Shown here piece by piece: positions 7,975-16,468 of a stretch of 49,769 bases of DNA; within the stretch, counting starts at the first letter, position 1, and each line of letters begins with the position of its first letter. The notes beneath the pieces are model-generated. The model ran no database searches and was not told the DNA's origin. It saw nothing but the letters and a program-made list of their open reading frames with translations. A program made the position numbers and the translations under genes. Source of the stretch: an uncultured Bacillota bacterium (GTDB taxonomy: Bacteria; Bacillota; Clostridia; Christensenellales; UBA1242); NCBI GenBank assembly GCA_949296805.1, contig CASFPO010000024.1:1-49769 (forward strand), written 5' to 3'.

Positions 7975-8673
7975 ATGACAGATAACGAAAGTACTTCACA
8001 AGAAGATAAAAAATGTCATTGCAGTGAAAAATGCAATTGTGACGAGAATTGTGAATGTGGAAATGACTGCAGGTGTAATGAAGAATGTAATTGCAAAAAT
8101 CAGAGCAGGGAAAGGGATGACGCTTGCAAATGTCATCACGAACATTGCAACTGTAATGAACAGGATAATTGCAATGAAAATTGCGACTGTCACAGCGAGT
8201 GTGATTGTCAAGACTGTACTTGTGAAGGGGGTATTCAAGAGGATAGCCAAGATAAAAGTATTGAATATTTAAATTTAGCTAAACAAATTCAGGCAGACTT
8301 TGAAAACTTTAGAAGGCATGCTATTGAGGATATAAAACAGGCTAGGTTAAATGGGCAAGAATCAGTTATAGAGGTGTTTTTGCCTTGTCTTGATACTTTT
8401 AAGGAAGCAAAAAAGTCAATATCAGATGAAGTAGTCCTTAAAGGTGTAGAGATGATTGAAAATAGCATCAATGAAGCATTAAGCGGGCTTGGAGTTGAGA
8501 AACTAAATTCAATCGGAGAAAAATATAACCCTCATTTGCATAATGTTATAGCTGTTATGCACGATGAGGAAAAAGAAAATGATATCATTCTTGATGAATA
8601 TCAAGCAGGATATAAATTTAAAGACAAAGTAATAAGATTTGCAAAAGTCATAGTCAATAAAAAGGAGGGTTAA
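7975..8673 (+). CDS. grpE: GrpE nucleotide exchange factor with Cys-rich metallothionein-like N-terminus
   Basis: 232 residues. Residues about 99-232 are a normal GrpE: helix with [18 protein letters not shown], the four-helix part, and the beta-wing ending [24 protein letters not shown], which releases ADP from DnaK. The first ~85 residues are unusual: 21 cysteines between 14 and 84, nearly all in C-x-C pairs spaced about every six residues and separated only by Asp, Glu, Asn, Lys and a few His. This looks like a metallothionein or other soft-metal chelating segment replacing the usual acidic, disordered GrpE N-terminus. The ATG directly follows the hrcA stop, and the ribosome binding site AAAAGGAG lies within the end of hrcA, so there is no doubt that the Cys-rich part is translated with the rest. 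Confidence 0.92.
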   Translation: MTDNESTSQEDKKCHCSEKCNCDENCECGNDCRCNEECNCKNQSRERDDACKCHHEHCNCNEQDNCNENCDCHSECDCQDCTCEGGIQEDSQDKSIEYLNLAKQIQADFENFRRHAIEDIKQARLNGQESVIEVFLPCLDTFKEAKKSISDEVVLKGVEMIENSINEALSGLGVEKLNSIGEKYNPHLHNVIAVMHDEEKENDIILDEYQAGYKFKDKVIRFAKVIVNKKEG

Positions 8674-8677
8674 ATTT

Positions 8678-10504
8678 ATGGGAAAAATTATTGGAATTGA
8701 CTTAGGAACAACAAATTCGTGTGTTGCTGTGATGGAGGGCGGAAAGCCAACAGTTATTGCTAATGCTGAAGGCGATAGAACAACACCTTCTGTTGTAGCT
8801 TATACAAAGGAAGGCGAAAGACTTGTAGGAAAAGTTGCAAAACGCCAAGCCATTGTTAATGCCGAAAATACAGTTCAATCAATTAAACGTGAAATGGGAA
8901 CAAATTATAAGGTAAAATTAAATGGCAAAGAGTATACTCCTCAAGAGATTTCTGCAATGATACTTTCAAAACTTAAAGCAGATGCAGAAAGTTATCTTGG
9001 AGGTGCTGTAACACAGGCTGTTATTACAGTGCCTGCTTACTTTAACGATTCTCAACGTCAAGCAACCAAAGACGCTGGTAAGATTGCTGGACTTGAAGTG
9101 CTTAGAATTATCAACGAGCCAACTGCAGCAGCACTTGCTTATGGTCTTGATAAAGGCGAAAACAGCAATCAAAAGATTTTGGTATATGACCTTGGTGGCG
9201 GAACTTTTGATGTTTCTATTCTGGAAATTGGCGATGGTGTATTTGAAGTTCTTTCAACAAATGGTAATACAAGATTAGGTGGAGATGACTTTGATAATAG
9301 AATTATAGACTTACTAGTTGAAGAATTTAAAACCACAAATAATATTGATTTATCTTCAGACAAACTTGCTATGCAAAGACTTAAGGAAGCTGCAGAAAAA
9401 GCAAAAATAGACCTTTCTGCAACACCAAAGACTACAATTTCACTTCCATTTATCTCTGCAGATGCAACAGGCCCAAAACATATGGAATACGAACTTACTC
9501 GTGCAAAATTTGATTCGCTTACCGAAGATTTAGTAAAAGAGACCATAGATTGCACAGTTAGAGCTCTTGCAGATGCTAAACTTGATAAAAATCAAATAGA
9601 TAAAGTTATTTTAGTTGGTGGATCAACTCGTATTCCTGCTGTGCAAGATGCAGTTAAAAACTTTATAGGCAAAGAACCATATAAAGGCATCAATCCTGAC
9701 GAATGCGTAGCTGTAGGTGCTGCTATTCAGGCTGGTGTACTTGGCGGAGAAGTAAAAGATGTTCTCTTACTTGATGTAACTCCACTTTCTCTTGGAATTG
9801 AAACTCTTGGAGGAGTATTTACAAAACTTATTGAAAGAAATACAACAGTTCCTACAAGAAAATCTCAGGTATTCTCAACTGCAGTAGACAATCAGCCAGG
9901 CGTAGATATCCATGTATTGCAAGGGGAAAGAGAATTTGCAAACCAAAACAAAACTTTGGGCAGATTCCAATTGACAGATATTCCACCTGCACCAAGAGGT
10001 GTTCCTCAAATTGAAGTTACCTTTGATATAGACGCAAATGGTATTGTTAAAGTTTCTGCTAAAGACCTTGGCACTAACAAGGAACAAAATATTACAATCA
10101 CAGCTTCTTCTAATCTTAAAGAAGAGGATATAGAAAAAGCTATTAAAGAAGCTGAAGAGCATGCAGAAGAAGATAAAAAACGCAAGGAACTTGTTGAGGC
10201 TAAAAACCAAGGGGATAACTTAGTTTATGGTCTTGAAAAAATGATAAAAGACAATGGGGATAAGCTTGCAGAAGAAGACAAAAAGAAACTTGAAGAAGCT
10301 ATTGAAAAAGCAAAGAATGATATGACTAGCGAAGATATTGAAGTAGTTAAAAAAGCTATTGATGAACTTACAAATGTTTCTAATGGTATCGTTAGCAAGA
10401 TGTATAATTCAGCAAATCCAAATGGCGAAGCTCCAAATAGTAATTCTGGAAGTGGAGATAATGGTTCTGATCCAGAAGTTGTTGTGGATGACGATAACAA
10501 ATAA
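8678..10504 (+). CDS. dnaK: DnaK, Hsp70 chaperone
   Basis: 608 residues, full length. The ATPase domain has the phosphate-1 motif [14 protein letters not shown], phosphate-2 [14 protein letters not shown] and the adenosine motif [14 protein letters not shown]. The linker [16 protein letters not shown] leads into the substrate-binding domain and helical lid; the tail is acidic and ends [11 protein letters not shown]. It folds and protects proteins with DnaJ and GrpE, both encoded in the operon. A strong AAGGAGG precedes the ATG, only four bases after grpE. Codon choice is more uniform than in neighbouring genes, as expected for a highly expressed chaperone. Confidence 0.98.
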   Translation: MGKIIGIDLGTTNSCVAVMEGGKPTVIANAEGDRTTPSVVAYTKEGERLVGKVAKRQAIVNAENTVQSIKREMGTNYKVKLNGKEYTPQEISAMILSKLKADAESYLGGAVTQAVITVPAYFNDSQRQATKDAGKIAGLEVLRIINEPTAAALAYGLDKGENSNQKILVYDLGGGTFDVSILEIGDGVFEVLSTNGNTRLGGDDFDNRIIDLLVEEFKTTNNIDLSSDKLAMQRLKEAAEKAKIDLSATPKTTISLPFISADATGPKHMEYELTRAKFDSLTEDLVKETIDCTVRALADAKLDKNQIDKVILVGGSTRIPAVQDAVKNFIGKEPYKGINPDECVAVGAAIQAGVLGGEVKDVLLLDVTPLSLGIETLGGVFTKLIERNTTVPTRKSQVFSTAVDNQPGVDIHVLQGEREFANQNKTLGRFQLTDIPPAPRGVPQIEVTFDIDANGIVKVSAKDLGTNKEQNITITASSNLKEEDIEKAIKEAEEHAEEDKKRKELVEAKNQGDNLVYGLEKMIKDNGDKLAEEDKKKLEEAIEKAKNDMTSEDIEVVKKAIDELTNVSNGIVSKMYNSANPNGEAPNSNSGSGDNGSDPEVVVDDDNK

Positions 10505-10566
10505 TAGTACTCAAAGTTTAACTATTAAAGTCTTTTAAGTTGTTCTTGAGGTAAAGGAGGTAAACA

Positions 10567-10914
10567 ATGAAAGTTGTCAACAGTGTTGATTTTTTAGGTA
10601 AAGAGGTGCTTGTAAAAATAGATCGACCGCTAGGAAGCAAGCACCCTCAACATAATTTTTATTATCCTGTAAACTATGGGTATATTCCAGGCACAATTTC
10701 TGGTGACGGCGAAGAGCTTGATGCCTATGTTTTAGGAGAATTTAAGCCACTTGACGAGTTTAAAGGACAGGTAAAGGCAATTATTCATAGAACGAATGAT
10801 GACGATGACAAACTTGTTGTTATGGATAAGGATAAAAATTATACCGATGAGCAGATAAGGGCTTTGACAGAATTTCAAGAGCAATATTTTGAAAGTGAGA
10901 TAATAAGATTATAA
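10567..10914 (+). CDS. Short inorganic pyrophosphatase-family protein
   Basis: 115 residues related to family I soluble inorganic pyrophosphatase, but only about two thirds of the usual 170-180 residues. The core with FYYPVNYGYIPGT and the metal-binding signature DGEELDAYVLGE (family D-x-[DE]-x-x-D) are present, and NDDDDKLVVM matches the later Asp...Lys part of the active site. The C-terminal part of the classical enzyme is shortened. It would hydrolyse pyrophosphate or a related phosphoanhydride. A perfect AAAGGAGG precedes the ATG. Its place between dnaK and dnaJ is unusual and puts it under HrcA/CIRCE control if the operon is read through; no terminator is visible in the 62-bp dnaK spacer. 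Confidence 0.75.
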   Translation: MKVVNSVDFLGKEVLVKIDRPLGSKHPQHNFYYPVNYGYIPGTISGDGEELDAYVLGEFKPLDEFKGQVKAIIHRTNDDDDKLVVMDKDKNYTDEQIRALTEFQEQYFESEIIRL

Positions 10915-10929
10915 AAAAGTGAGTAATTT

Positions 10930-12045
10930 ATGGCAAATAAGGATTATTATTCAGTACTTGGGGTAAATAAAAGTGCAAGTGATGATGAAATAAAATCAGC
11001 ATACCGTAGACTTGCAAAAAAGTATCATCCAGACCTTAATAAAACTCCTGAAGCAGCTGAAAAATTTAAAGATATAAACGAGGCATACGAAGTATTAGGC
11101 GATCCTAAAAAGAGAGCTAATTATGACCAGTTTGGTTCTGCCGGGGGCAATCCCTTTGGGGCAGGTGGCAACGCTGGTGGTGGGTTTAGTGAATTTTTTG
11201 GCGGTAGCGGTGGATTTTCTGATATTTTTTCTGACATCTTCTCTGCTTTTGGTGGTCGAGGCGAAAAGACTCAACAAAAAGGTCAAGATATTAATATCGC
11301 AGTTAACTTGACGTTTGAAGAGGCTTGTTTTGGTGTTACCAAAAACATTACTATAGGAAGACTCGAAAAATGCAACTCTTGTAAAGGTACGGGAGCAAAA
11401 GATGGAAAAGAGTTTTCCGTGTGTCCTGAATGTAATGGAACTGGTAGGGTAAGATACCAACAAAACACACTCTTTGGCACTACTATAAGAGAGGCGGGTT
11501 GTCCAAAGTGCAATGGCAGTGGCAGAATTATTAAAGAAAAATGCACTGTCTGTGGTGGAAAAGGTGTTCAAAAGATTAACAAGACAATCGCAGTTAAATT
11601 TCCTGCTGGAATAGATAATGGGCAAACCTTAAAGATGCGAGGAGAAGGAAATAGCCCCGCAGGAAGTGGAATAAATGGAGACCTTAATATCAAAGTGTCT
11701 GTAAGTCCACACAAAATTCTAACACGCAGTGGAAATGATTTATATCTTGATTTATATTTGCCATTTACAACCACAATTTTAGGTGGTAAAGTGGAGATCC
11801 CTACGCTTGAGGGTAAATATACTTTAACAATTCCTGAATTGACAGCAAGCGGAACTGTGATGAGGTTGAAAAACAAGGGTGTTAAACAATTAAATAAAGA
11901 AGCTCGTGGCGACCTTCTTGTTACAATTAAGGCAGAAGTGCCTAAAAACCTTGACAGGCAAACAAAAGCAAAGTTGCAGGAACTAGCAAATTCAATAGGA
12001 GACAATTCTTATACAAAATATAATAATTTTTTAAAGAAAATGTAA
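10930..12045 (+). CDS. dnaJ: DnaJ, Hsp40 co-chaperone
   Basis: 371 residues with all DnaJ parts: J domain with HPD at 33-35, Gly/Phe region (about 70-115), four CxxCxGxG zinc repeats ([32 protein letters not shown]) and the two C-terminal beta domains. It delivers clients to DnaK and stimulates its ATPase. It starts 15 bases after the pyrophosphatase gene and is the last gene of the operon, followed by a bidirectional terminator. prmA, which often follows dnaJ in Bacillota, is absent. Confidence 0.97.
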   Translation: MANKDYYSVLGVNKSASDDEIKSAYRRLAKKYHPDLNKTPEAAEKFKDINEAYEVLGDPKKRANYDQFGSAGGNPFGAGGNAGGGFSEFFGGSGGFSDIFSDIFSAFGGRGEKTQQKGQDINIAVNLTFEEACFGVTKNITIGRLEKCNSCKGTGAKDGKEFSVCPECNGTGRVRYQQNTLFGTTIREAGCPKCNGSGRIIKEKCTVCGGKGVQKINKTIAVKFPAGIDNGQTLKMRGEGNSPAGSGINGDLNIKVSVSPHKILTRSGNDLYLDLYLPFTTTILGGKVEIPTLEGKYTLTIPELTASGTVMRLKNKGVKQLNKEARGDLLVTIKAEVPKNLDRQTKAKLQELANSIGDNSYTKYNNFLKKM

Positions 12046-12105
12046 ATTAGGCTTTTAACGACAATATATAATATTTTTTCAAAAAATTAGTTAATTTTAA
12101 ATAAA

Positions 12106-12156
12106 AATATCTGGAATTAAATAAAGGAAAAAACTAGAAATTCCAGATATTTTTTG
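12106..12156. terminator. Bidirectional terminator between dnaJ and the histidine phosphatase gene
   Basis: Perfect 13-bp stem aatatctggaatt / aattccagatatt with a 20-base loop, followed by tttttg on the plus strand and, on the minus strand, by an AT-rich run with several T. It lies between two convergent transcripts. Confidence 0.75.
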
Positions 12157-12167
12157 TTATATTAAGC

Positions 12168-12686
12168 TTATTTCAAATATTTAATCTCACAATTTTTGAT
12201 TTCTTCAACATTATCATCTAAAGATAAGTTGTGAGTATATCTATAAAGCATTTTCCAAACGCCACTGTGGGAGACTATCAAGATACTTTTATCGCTGTTT
12301 TCAATCTCCTTATAAAAATTTACATTCCGTATATATAGGTCTTGAAAACTTTCTGCATTGTACTTATGGGGATTTTTAGTAAAATCCTTTATCTCTTCTT
12401 TTGTAACTTCGCTATACTTGCGTCCTGTTGCAACTCCTGCGTTCTGTTCTTGAATTCGTTTATCAATAATAATTTTGACATTATGAAATTTGTTAATCTC
12501 TTGACTGGTTTTGTAAGCCCTAATTAGTGGAGAAGAATAAATAATATCTATTTTTATATCTTTTAGCATATCAGCAACTATTTTTGCTTGCACAATTCCT
12601 TTATCATTAAGCGGACTGTCCAGTTGACCTTGAATGATACCTTTTAAATTGCTGTCGGTCTCGCCATGTCGCACAAATAATATCAT
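12168..12686 (-). CDS. Histidine phosphatase family (phosphoglycerate-mutase-like)
   Basis: 172 residues. The N-terminal catalytic motif RHGET (6-10) and the later VSHSGVWKML with the second active-site His mark the histidine phosphatase superfamily, GpmB/CobC branch. The length is slightly short of 190-200 but the fold elements are present. Substrate cannot be read from the sequence; small sugar phosphates or alpha-ribazole phosphate are known for relatives. It lies 25 bases after rsmE on the same strand, probably in one transcript, with an AAGGAG-type site before the ATG. Confidence 0.88.
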   Translation of the reverse strand: MILFVRHGETDSNLKGIIQGQLDSPLNDKGIVQAKIVADMLKDIKIDIIYSSPLIRAYKTSQEINKFHNVKIIIDKRIQEQNAGVATGRKYSEVTKEEIKDFTKNPHKYNAESFQDLYIRNVNFYKEIENSDKSILIVSHSGVWKMLYRYTHNLSLDDNVEEIKNCEIKYLK

Positions 12687-12711
12687 ATCAATACTCCTTT
12701 TTTAATTTTTA

Positions 12712-13410
12712 TTAATTGTCAGAAAAAATTCCGACAAGCGTCAGGGTTGAAACTACCGCAGTATCACACCTAAGTATTCGAGAACCTAAAGAAAATGATT
12801 TGGCTCCTGCTTCAATAAGTTTATTTGCCTCATCTTCACTAAATCCACCTTCGTTTCCTATAACAACTGCGATATTTTGTTTATCCTTGACAAGATTTAT
12901 ATCAAATTTATTGTTTTTTTCATGTTCATTAGAAAAAATTATAACATCAAATTCTTTGATTTTTTCAATAACCTCATCAAAATTTATCAAACTTACATCA
13001 ATTAGCTTTGATCTTTCACATTGTTTACAAGCAGAGTAGACTTGGCTTTTAACTCGTTCTTGTTTTAAACTTTTCATCTGTGTATTTTTGCTAGTAAAAA
13101 AATATATTTGATTGACACCTAGCTCTATTGCCTTTGGCAAAATATTATCAATATATTCTTTTTTAGGAAGCATTTGAAATAACACAATATTGCGTTTAGG
13201 AAGGGCTAAACATAGTGTTTTAGAGTCTATTTGAAGAATGCAATTATTTTTATTTATTTTTTTAATAGTGCAGTGATAATCAAATTCATCATCAACACAT
13301 GCAATAAGTTTTTCGCCCTCTTTCATTCTAAGAACTTTTTGCAAATGGAAAGATTCACTATTTTCTAAAATAATAAAATCGCCCTCTTTTGTTCCAAAAA
13401 ATCTTCTCAT
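12712..13410 (-). CDS. rsmE: RsmE, 16S rRNA (uracil-1498-N3)-methyltransferase
   Basis: 232 residues. An N-terminal PUA-like part (MRRFFG..., with FHLQKVLRMKEGEKL) is followed by a SPOUT methyltransferase domain. The knot motifs are clear: AIELGVNQIYFF, IGNEGGFSEDEANKL and SLGSRILRCDTA, the SAM-binding region of RsmE. The usual GPEGG is GNEGG here, a mild change. It methylates U1498 in the decoding region of 16S rRNA. In many Bacillota it follows dnaJ-prmA in the same direction; here it is on the opposite strand next to dnaJ, so the cluster has been rearranged. Confidence 0.93.
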   Translation of the reverse strand: MRRFFGTKEGDFIILENSESFHLQKVLRMKEGEKLIACVDDEFDYHCTIKKINKNNCILQIDSKTLCLALPKRNIVLFQMLPKKEYIDNILPKAIELGVNQIYFFTSKNTQMKSLKQERVKSQVYSACKQCERSKLIDVSLINFDEVIEKIKEFDVIIFSNEHEKNNKFDINLVKDKQNIAVVIGNEGGFSEDEANKLIEAGAKSFSLGSRILRCDTAVVSTLTLVGIFSDN

Positions 13411-13520
13411 AAAAACCTCGCACGATAATTATAACAAAATTTCATAATAAGTCCAAATAAACACAATAAAAACTATTCCCAAGTGAGTATTTATATTTTT
13501 TTGTTTTTAAGCGAATATAT

Positions 13521-13549
13521 TTAACTTTTCTGAGTAAACTCTGTATTAT
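13521..13549 (+). promoter_or_regulatory. Sigma-A-type promoter
   Basis: TTAACT (13521-13526), 17-base spacer, TATTAT (13544-13549), 31 bases before the lipoprotein ATG at 13580. Confidence 0.6.
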
Positions 13550-13579
13550 AAAGGTAGAGTTTGTAATAAGGAGGGAAAG

Positions 13580-14074
13580 ATGAAAACAAATTCAAAATCT
13601 TTAAAAGTAGTGATTACTACAATTGCATTAGTTTTTGTGGTTTTGCTATCTAGCTTAATTTTGACAGCTTGTGGCGGAGGCGAAGAGGATACACATTCTA
13701 CTTATACTTTTGAAACAGATATTCCAGAAGAAATAACAGTAGGAGAGACACACAACTACAATATGACACTAAAGGCTGACGAGGTAAGAGAAGAAGGTTA
13801 TGCTCATGTGTTAATTCAAATAGAGCTTAGCGATACTGAAAACGTTGACATTTTTGCTACCGACTCATTACAACAAGAGTACAATTTAGCTGAAATAGGC
13901 TATTGGGGACCACCAACAGGTTTTGAGATTACTCCTGATTATAGTGCAACAACACCGATCAGAGTCGTTATAAGAGAAGCTGGCTCTTATACAGTAACAC
14001 TTAAACTTATAGACCTTGATAATGACAATGCAGTTATTACAGAGCAAACAAATACTTATACTGCTGTTGTTTAA
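13580..14074 (+). CDS. Small lipoprotein, probable beta-sandwich domain, unknown function
   Basis: 164 residues with a typical lipoprotein signal: basic MKTNSKSLKVV, a hydrophobic stretch, and lipobox LTAC (C about 31) followed by GGGEED. The mature part is acidic and strand-rich, with alternating hydrophobic residues (YTFETDIPEEITVG, AGSYTVTLKLIDLDNDNA) that resemble an immunoglobulin-like or cadherin-like sandwich. A perfect AAGGAGG precedes the ATG. It is monocistronic, with its own promoter and terminator. No enzyme motif is visible; it probably works at the outer face of the membrane or cell wall. Confidence 0.7.
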   Translation: MKTNSKSLKVVITTIALVFVVLLSSLILTACGGGEEDTHSTYTFETDIPEEITVGETHNYNMTLKADEVREEGYAHVLIQIELSDTENVDIFATDSLQQEYNLAEIGYWGPPTGFEITPDYSATTPIRVVIREAGSYTVTLKLIDLDNDNAVITEQTNTYTAVV

Positions 14075-14131
14075 CAGGTGTTTATTTAGCTAACAAATAT
14101 TTTTATAATAGTTATTATTTCAGATTAAAAG

Positions 14132-14161
14132 CGGAGATATTTTATTGTATCTCTGTTTTTT
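14132..14161 (+). terminator. Rho-independent terminator
   Basis: Stem gagata/tatctc (14134-14139 with 14148-14153) followed by tgtttttt, 60 bases after the lipoprotein stop. The rest of the 427-bp gap to 14502 holds a promoter and a long AT-rich leader containing a 7-bp hairpin (tgcaaac/gtttgca, 14399-14428). Confidence 0.65.
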
Positions 14162-14287
14162 AAAGCTTTTTTGCGGGAAACTATAAGCAGAAAGTTTATT
14201 CCAATAAAATTATAAATGGAAAATAATATATTAGCTGGTAAATTAAATAGTAAATTTTTGTAATTCGTGAAAAAATTTTTAAATTAC

Positions 14288-14316
14288 TTGACAAATTACC
14301 AAGTGGGGGTTAAAAT
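14288..14316 (+). promoter_or_regulatory. Sigma-A promoter with G-rich spacer and long leader
   Basis: TTGACA (14288-14293), 17-base spacer with five consecutive G just before the -10, TAAAAT (14311-14316). The downstream leader is about 180 bases, long for this genome, and is AT-rich with one 7-bp hairpin. Confidence 0.7.
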
Positions 14317-14501
14317 AAATTAAAGCATATTATCTGAGAGATATCATGTATCATAATTTAAATTTAGGTTAAAATAAAATAAAAATTTCAAAAAATTATG
14401 CAAACATAAAAATTTCTTCTAGTTTGCAAAAATATGTGAGTATTCAACTAGTTAGTAATATCTAAATATTTCAGAAGCATCTTTAATTAAAAAGGAGAAA
14501 T

Positions 14502-15020
14502 ATGAAAGGTCTAAGAATAAAACTTTTTAGTAGTATAGCAATATTTGTTTTGTTACTTATGCTGATAATAGTAGGCGTATGGGCAACAACACCCCCACAG
14601 GCTATAAATATCAGTGGGGATGTTGTCTTTTCGATTGATGACAGAACATTGTATATTAAAAATATACGAGTTAGGGAGGCAAATGATTTGCAAGGAGAAG
14701 GTACAACGATAGATGATTTTCAACCTGGGTTTATTGATGGGGCGATATCTATTGATGTAGGAAGTGACTATGTAGCAACTACAAGTTTTACATTATACTT
14801 TGACATAGTTAATACCTCAAATATTACATATGAAGCATCCACAAGTTCTGTTATATCAAATGCACATGTATCAGCAAGCGGAGTGATAAATGGCGATAGT
14901 GCTACTCTTTCAAATGTAGCTAACGAAGAAATTTCAGGCATAATTGCCTTAACTATCACAGTGGATACTGCAAGTAACATATCCTTAGATGGCATTGTAA
15001 TAAATATAAATGAGGTCTAA
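14502..15020 (+). CDS. TasA/camelysin-like secreted protein (SipW-type signal)
   Basis: 172 residues. The N-terminus (MKGLRIKLFSSIAIFVLLLM, then IIVGVWATTPP) is a signal peptide of the SipW-substrate kind, and the following region with ISGDVVFSIDD is a beta-strand-rich domain. It is clearly related to the product at 32802: both have KLxxSIxxFxLxxxLxIVGVxA followed by a Gly, an aromatic strand and an Asp. Proteins of this type (TasA, camelysin) form extracellular fibres or surface layers after cleavage by a SipW-like peptidase, one of which is encoded at 34239. The gene is alone between its own promoter and terminator. Ribosome binding site AAAAAGGAG. Confidence 0.65.
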   Translation: MKGLRIKLFSSIAIFVLLLMLIIVGVWATTPPQAINISGDVVFSIDDRTLYIKNIRVREANDLQGEGTTIDDFQPGFIDGAISIDVGSDYVATTSFTLYFDIVNTSNITYEASTSSVISNAHVSASGVINGDSATLSNVANEEISGIIALTITVDTASNISLDGIVININEV

Positions 15021-15049
15021 TAAAAATATACTAGTAATAATAAAAATAC

Positions 15050-15096
15050 AAATAGTGGTTTGAATATGGATACCCATACAAAACCACTATTTTTTG
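15050..15096 (+). terminator. Rho-independent terminator
   Basis: Stem aatagtggttt / aaaccactatt (15051-15061 with 15081-15091) with an inner tatgg/ccata stem, followed by tttttt. It ends the TasA-like transcript and lies between it and the converging Cys-rich gene. Confidence 0.85.
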
Positions 15097-15129
15097 TATA
15101 AAGTATTAGCATTAAAATCAATGTTCTGT

Positions 15130-15396
15130 CTATATCCTATTTTTATTCGCAAGATATCCTGCAAAAAAATAGAGCAAATTGTTGCAATTAGGACGAAACA
15201 TATTGCTGGGCATACTTTGAGGACAAAAGGGCAGATTGTGGCAACCAGGAGTGCAGGGGAAAGTATTATCTGGAGGGCAATGCCAACTAGGCGGACAAAA
15301 ACAATTTTGGTTACAAGAGGTCTGCCAGTTGCCCCTACAGGAACAGTTGCACAAGTCTACAAAACTTCCCATTCTATAATTTGTATTTATAATCAT
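15130..15396 (-). CDS. Cys- and Pro-rich small protein, possible spore coat or structural peptide
   Basis: 88 residues with 11 cysteines, most of them in the middle (VDLCNCSCRGNWQTSC, CFCPPSWHCPP, PCTPGCHNLPFCPQS) and many prolines and asparagines. The composition is far from random for an AT-rich genome. The start is supported by AGGAGA, five bases before the ATG at 15396 on the minus strand. A 113-codon frame on the plus strand covers the same bases, but it has no ribosome binding site at its start and a Lys/Arg/Thr-heavy shadow composition, so I take the minus strand as real. I recognise no family; Cys/Pro-rich small proteins of this sort are often coat proteins in spore formers. Confidence 0.6.
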   Translation of the reverse strand: MIINTNYRMGSFVDLCNCSCRGNWQTSCNQNCFCPPSWHCPPDNTFPCTPGCHNLPFCPQSMPSNMFRPNCNNLLYFFAGYLANKNRI

Positions 15397-15436
15397 TTTC
15401 TCTCCTATTTTTTATTTATCAATAAGTCATACTAAA

Positions 15437-16462
15437 TTGATTAATTTAATAAATTATTTTATGATTGTTGTACTATTTGCCGTTATAGGCAATTTCCTTG
15501 GTTCTGGTTTTATCAGTGGCAAAGAGATAGCTGTATTTTTTTCAAGATTTTCCAGTTTGTCATTCTTAAGTATTCTGTTAACATTTTTTATTTTTTGGGG
15601 TGTAGTATTTTTAATTTTAAATAAATGTGATAGTATATTAAACAAGCTTTCTCAATCTAACTTCTGTGCGGTTATAAATATTGTAATTTGTCTTGTATTT
15701 TCTTCGTCAATGCTAGCTGGCATATCCAATCTTTTAAAAGGGGAGGCTTTATTTGCAAATTTATTTATTTTTTTAATAATAATGTTAATCTGCATAATTA
15801 TTATCAAACAAGGCTTAGGTTTTTTAAATAAAATAAATAATTTATTAATTCCAATTATGTTTAGTGTTTTTTTTATAATTTTATGTTTAAATATTTCTCC
15901 ATTACCATTAAACCTTGTTTTTTCAAAAGAGTATCTCACTTTTCCCTTATACAGCCTTCTTTACGTAATATTAAACACCTCAAATGGTTGTGTTTTAATT
16001 GCATCTTTAGGGAAAAGTCTTTCTAAACGCCAAAAAGCACAAGTGTCTTTTTTATCAGCACTCGCGCTTATGCTAATTTTATTGTTTGTTAATATTATTT
16101 TACTTCAACATTCTTCTCTCATTTATGAGGATATGCCATTTTTATCATTATTTTCAGGTTGGCAGAGGGCGTGCATAAATATTGTAATTTTTATAGGTTG
16201 TAGTACTAGTCTTTTTTCTTTTGTTTATACATCTTCTTTATCTTTTAGAGGGCTGTGCAATAATGAATTTTTAATCTTTTGTATAAGTGTATTTTTGCCA
16301 GCACTACTCAGCTTTTGTGGTTTTTCATTTATTGTGTCCTATCTTTATCCATTGATAAGTGTTTTGGGCTTATTTTTGCTTTTTAAGTTGCTATGGTCTG
16401 ATAAAATACACTATCAAACGAAAAATGTTAATCAAAAATTAAAGAAAACAGATGATATTTAA
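15437..16462 (+). CDS. YkvI-like membrane protein (APC superfamily-type transporter)
   Basis: 341 residues, about ten membrane helices. The first helix carries IGNFLGSGFISGKEIAVFF, matching the unwound G-x-G-[FY]-x-[ST]-G-x-E signature of the YkvI family, uncharacterised membrane proteins with an APC/LeuT-like fold. Substrate is unknown. The start is uncertain: TTG at 15437 gives a complete first helix, ATG at 15461 a slightly shorter one, and neither has a good ribosome binding site. The gene ends only six bases from the converging ABC permease gene, with no terminator between them, so antisense overlap of the transcripts is likely. Confidence 0.7.
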   Translation: MINLINYFMIVVLFAVIGNFLGSGFISGKEIAVFFSRFSSLSFLSILLTFFIFWGVVFLILNKCDSILNKLSQSNFCAVINIVICLVFSSSMLAGISNLLKGEALFANLFIFLIIMLICIIIIKQGLGFLNKINNLLIPIMFSVFFIILCLNISPLPLNLVFSKEYLTFPLYSLLYVILNTSNGCVLIASLGKSLSKRQKAQVSFLSALALMLILLFVNIILLQHSSLIYEDMPFLSLFSGWQRACINIVIFIGCSTSLFSFVYTSSLSFRGLCNNEFLIFCISVFLPALLSFCGFSFIVSYLYPLISVLGLFLLFKLLWSDKIHYQTKNVNQKLKKTDDI

Positions 16463-16468
16463 TTTTAT

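Noticed and set aside
7996..8230. CRISPR-like or tandem DNA repeat in the grpE 5' region
   Set aside because: The periodicity is imperfect, follows codons, and has no fixed repeat/spacer lengths. No CRISPR array was seen anywhere in the window.
8024..8272. 82-codon frame inside the Cys-rich part of grpE, and an 84-codon frame on the other strand
   Set aside because: Both are shadows of the biased tgt/tgc-rich codons of grpE; neither has its own start signals.
15094..15435. 113-codon plus-strand frame opposite the Cys-rich gene
   Set aside because: No ribosome site at its start, it overlaps the upstream terminator's T run, and the opposite frame has a good site and a distinctive Cys/Pro composition.
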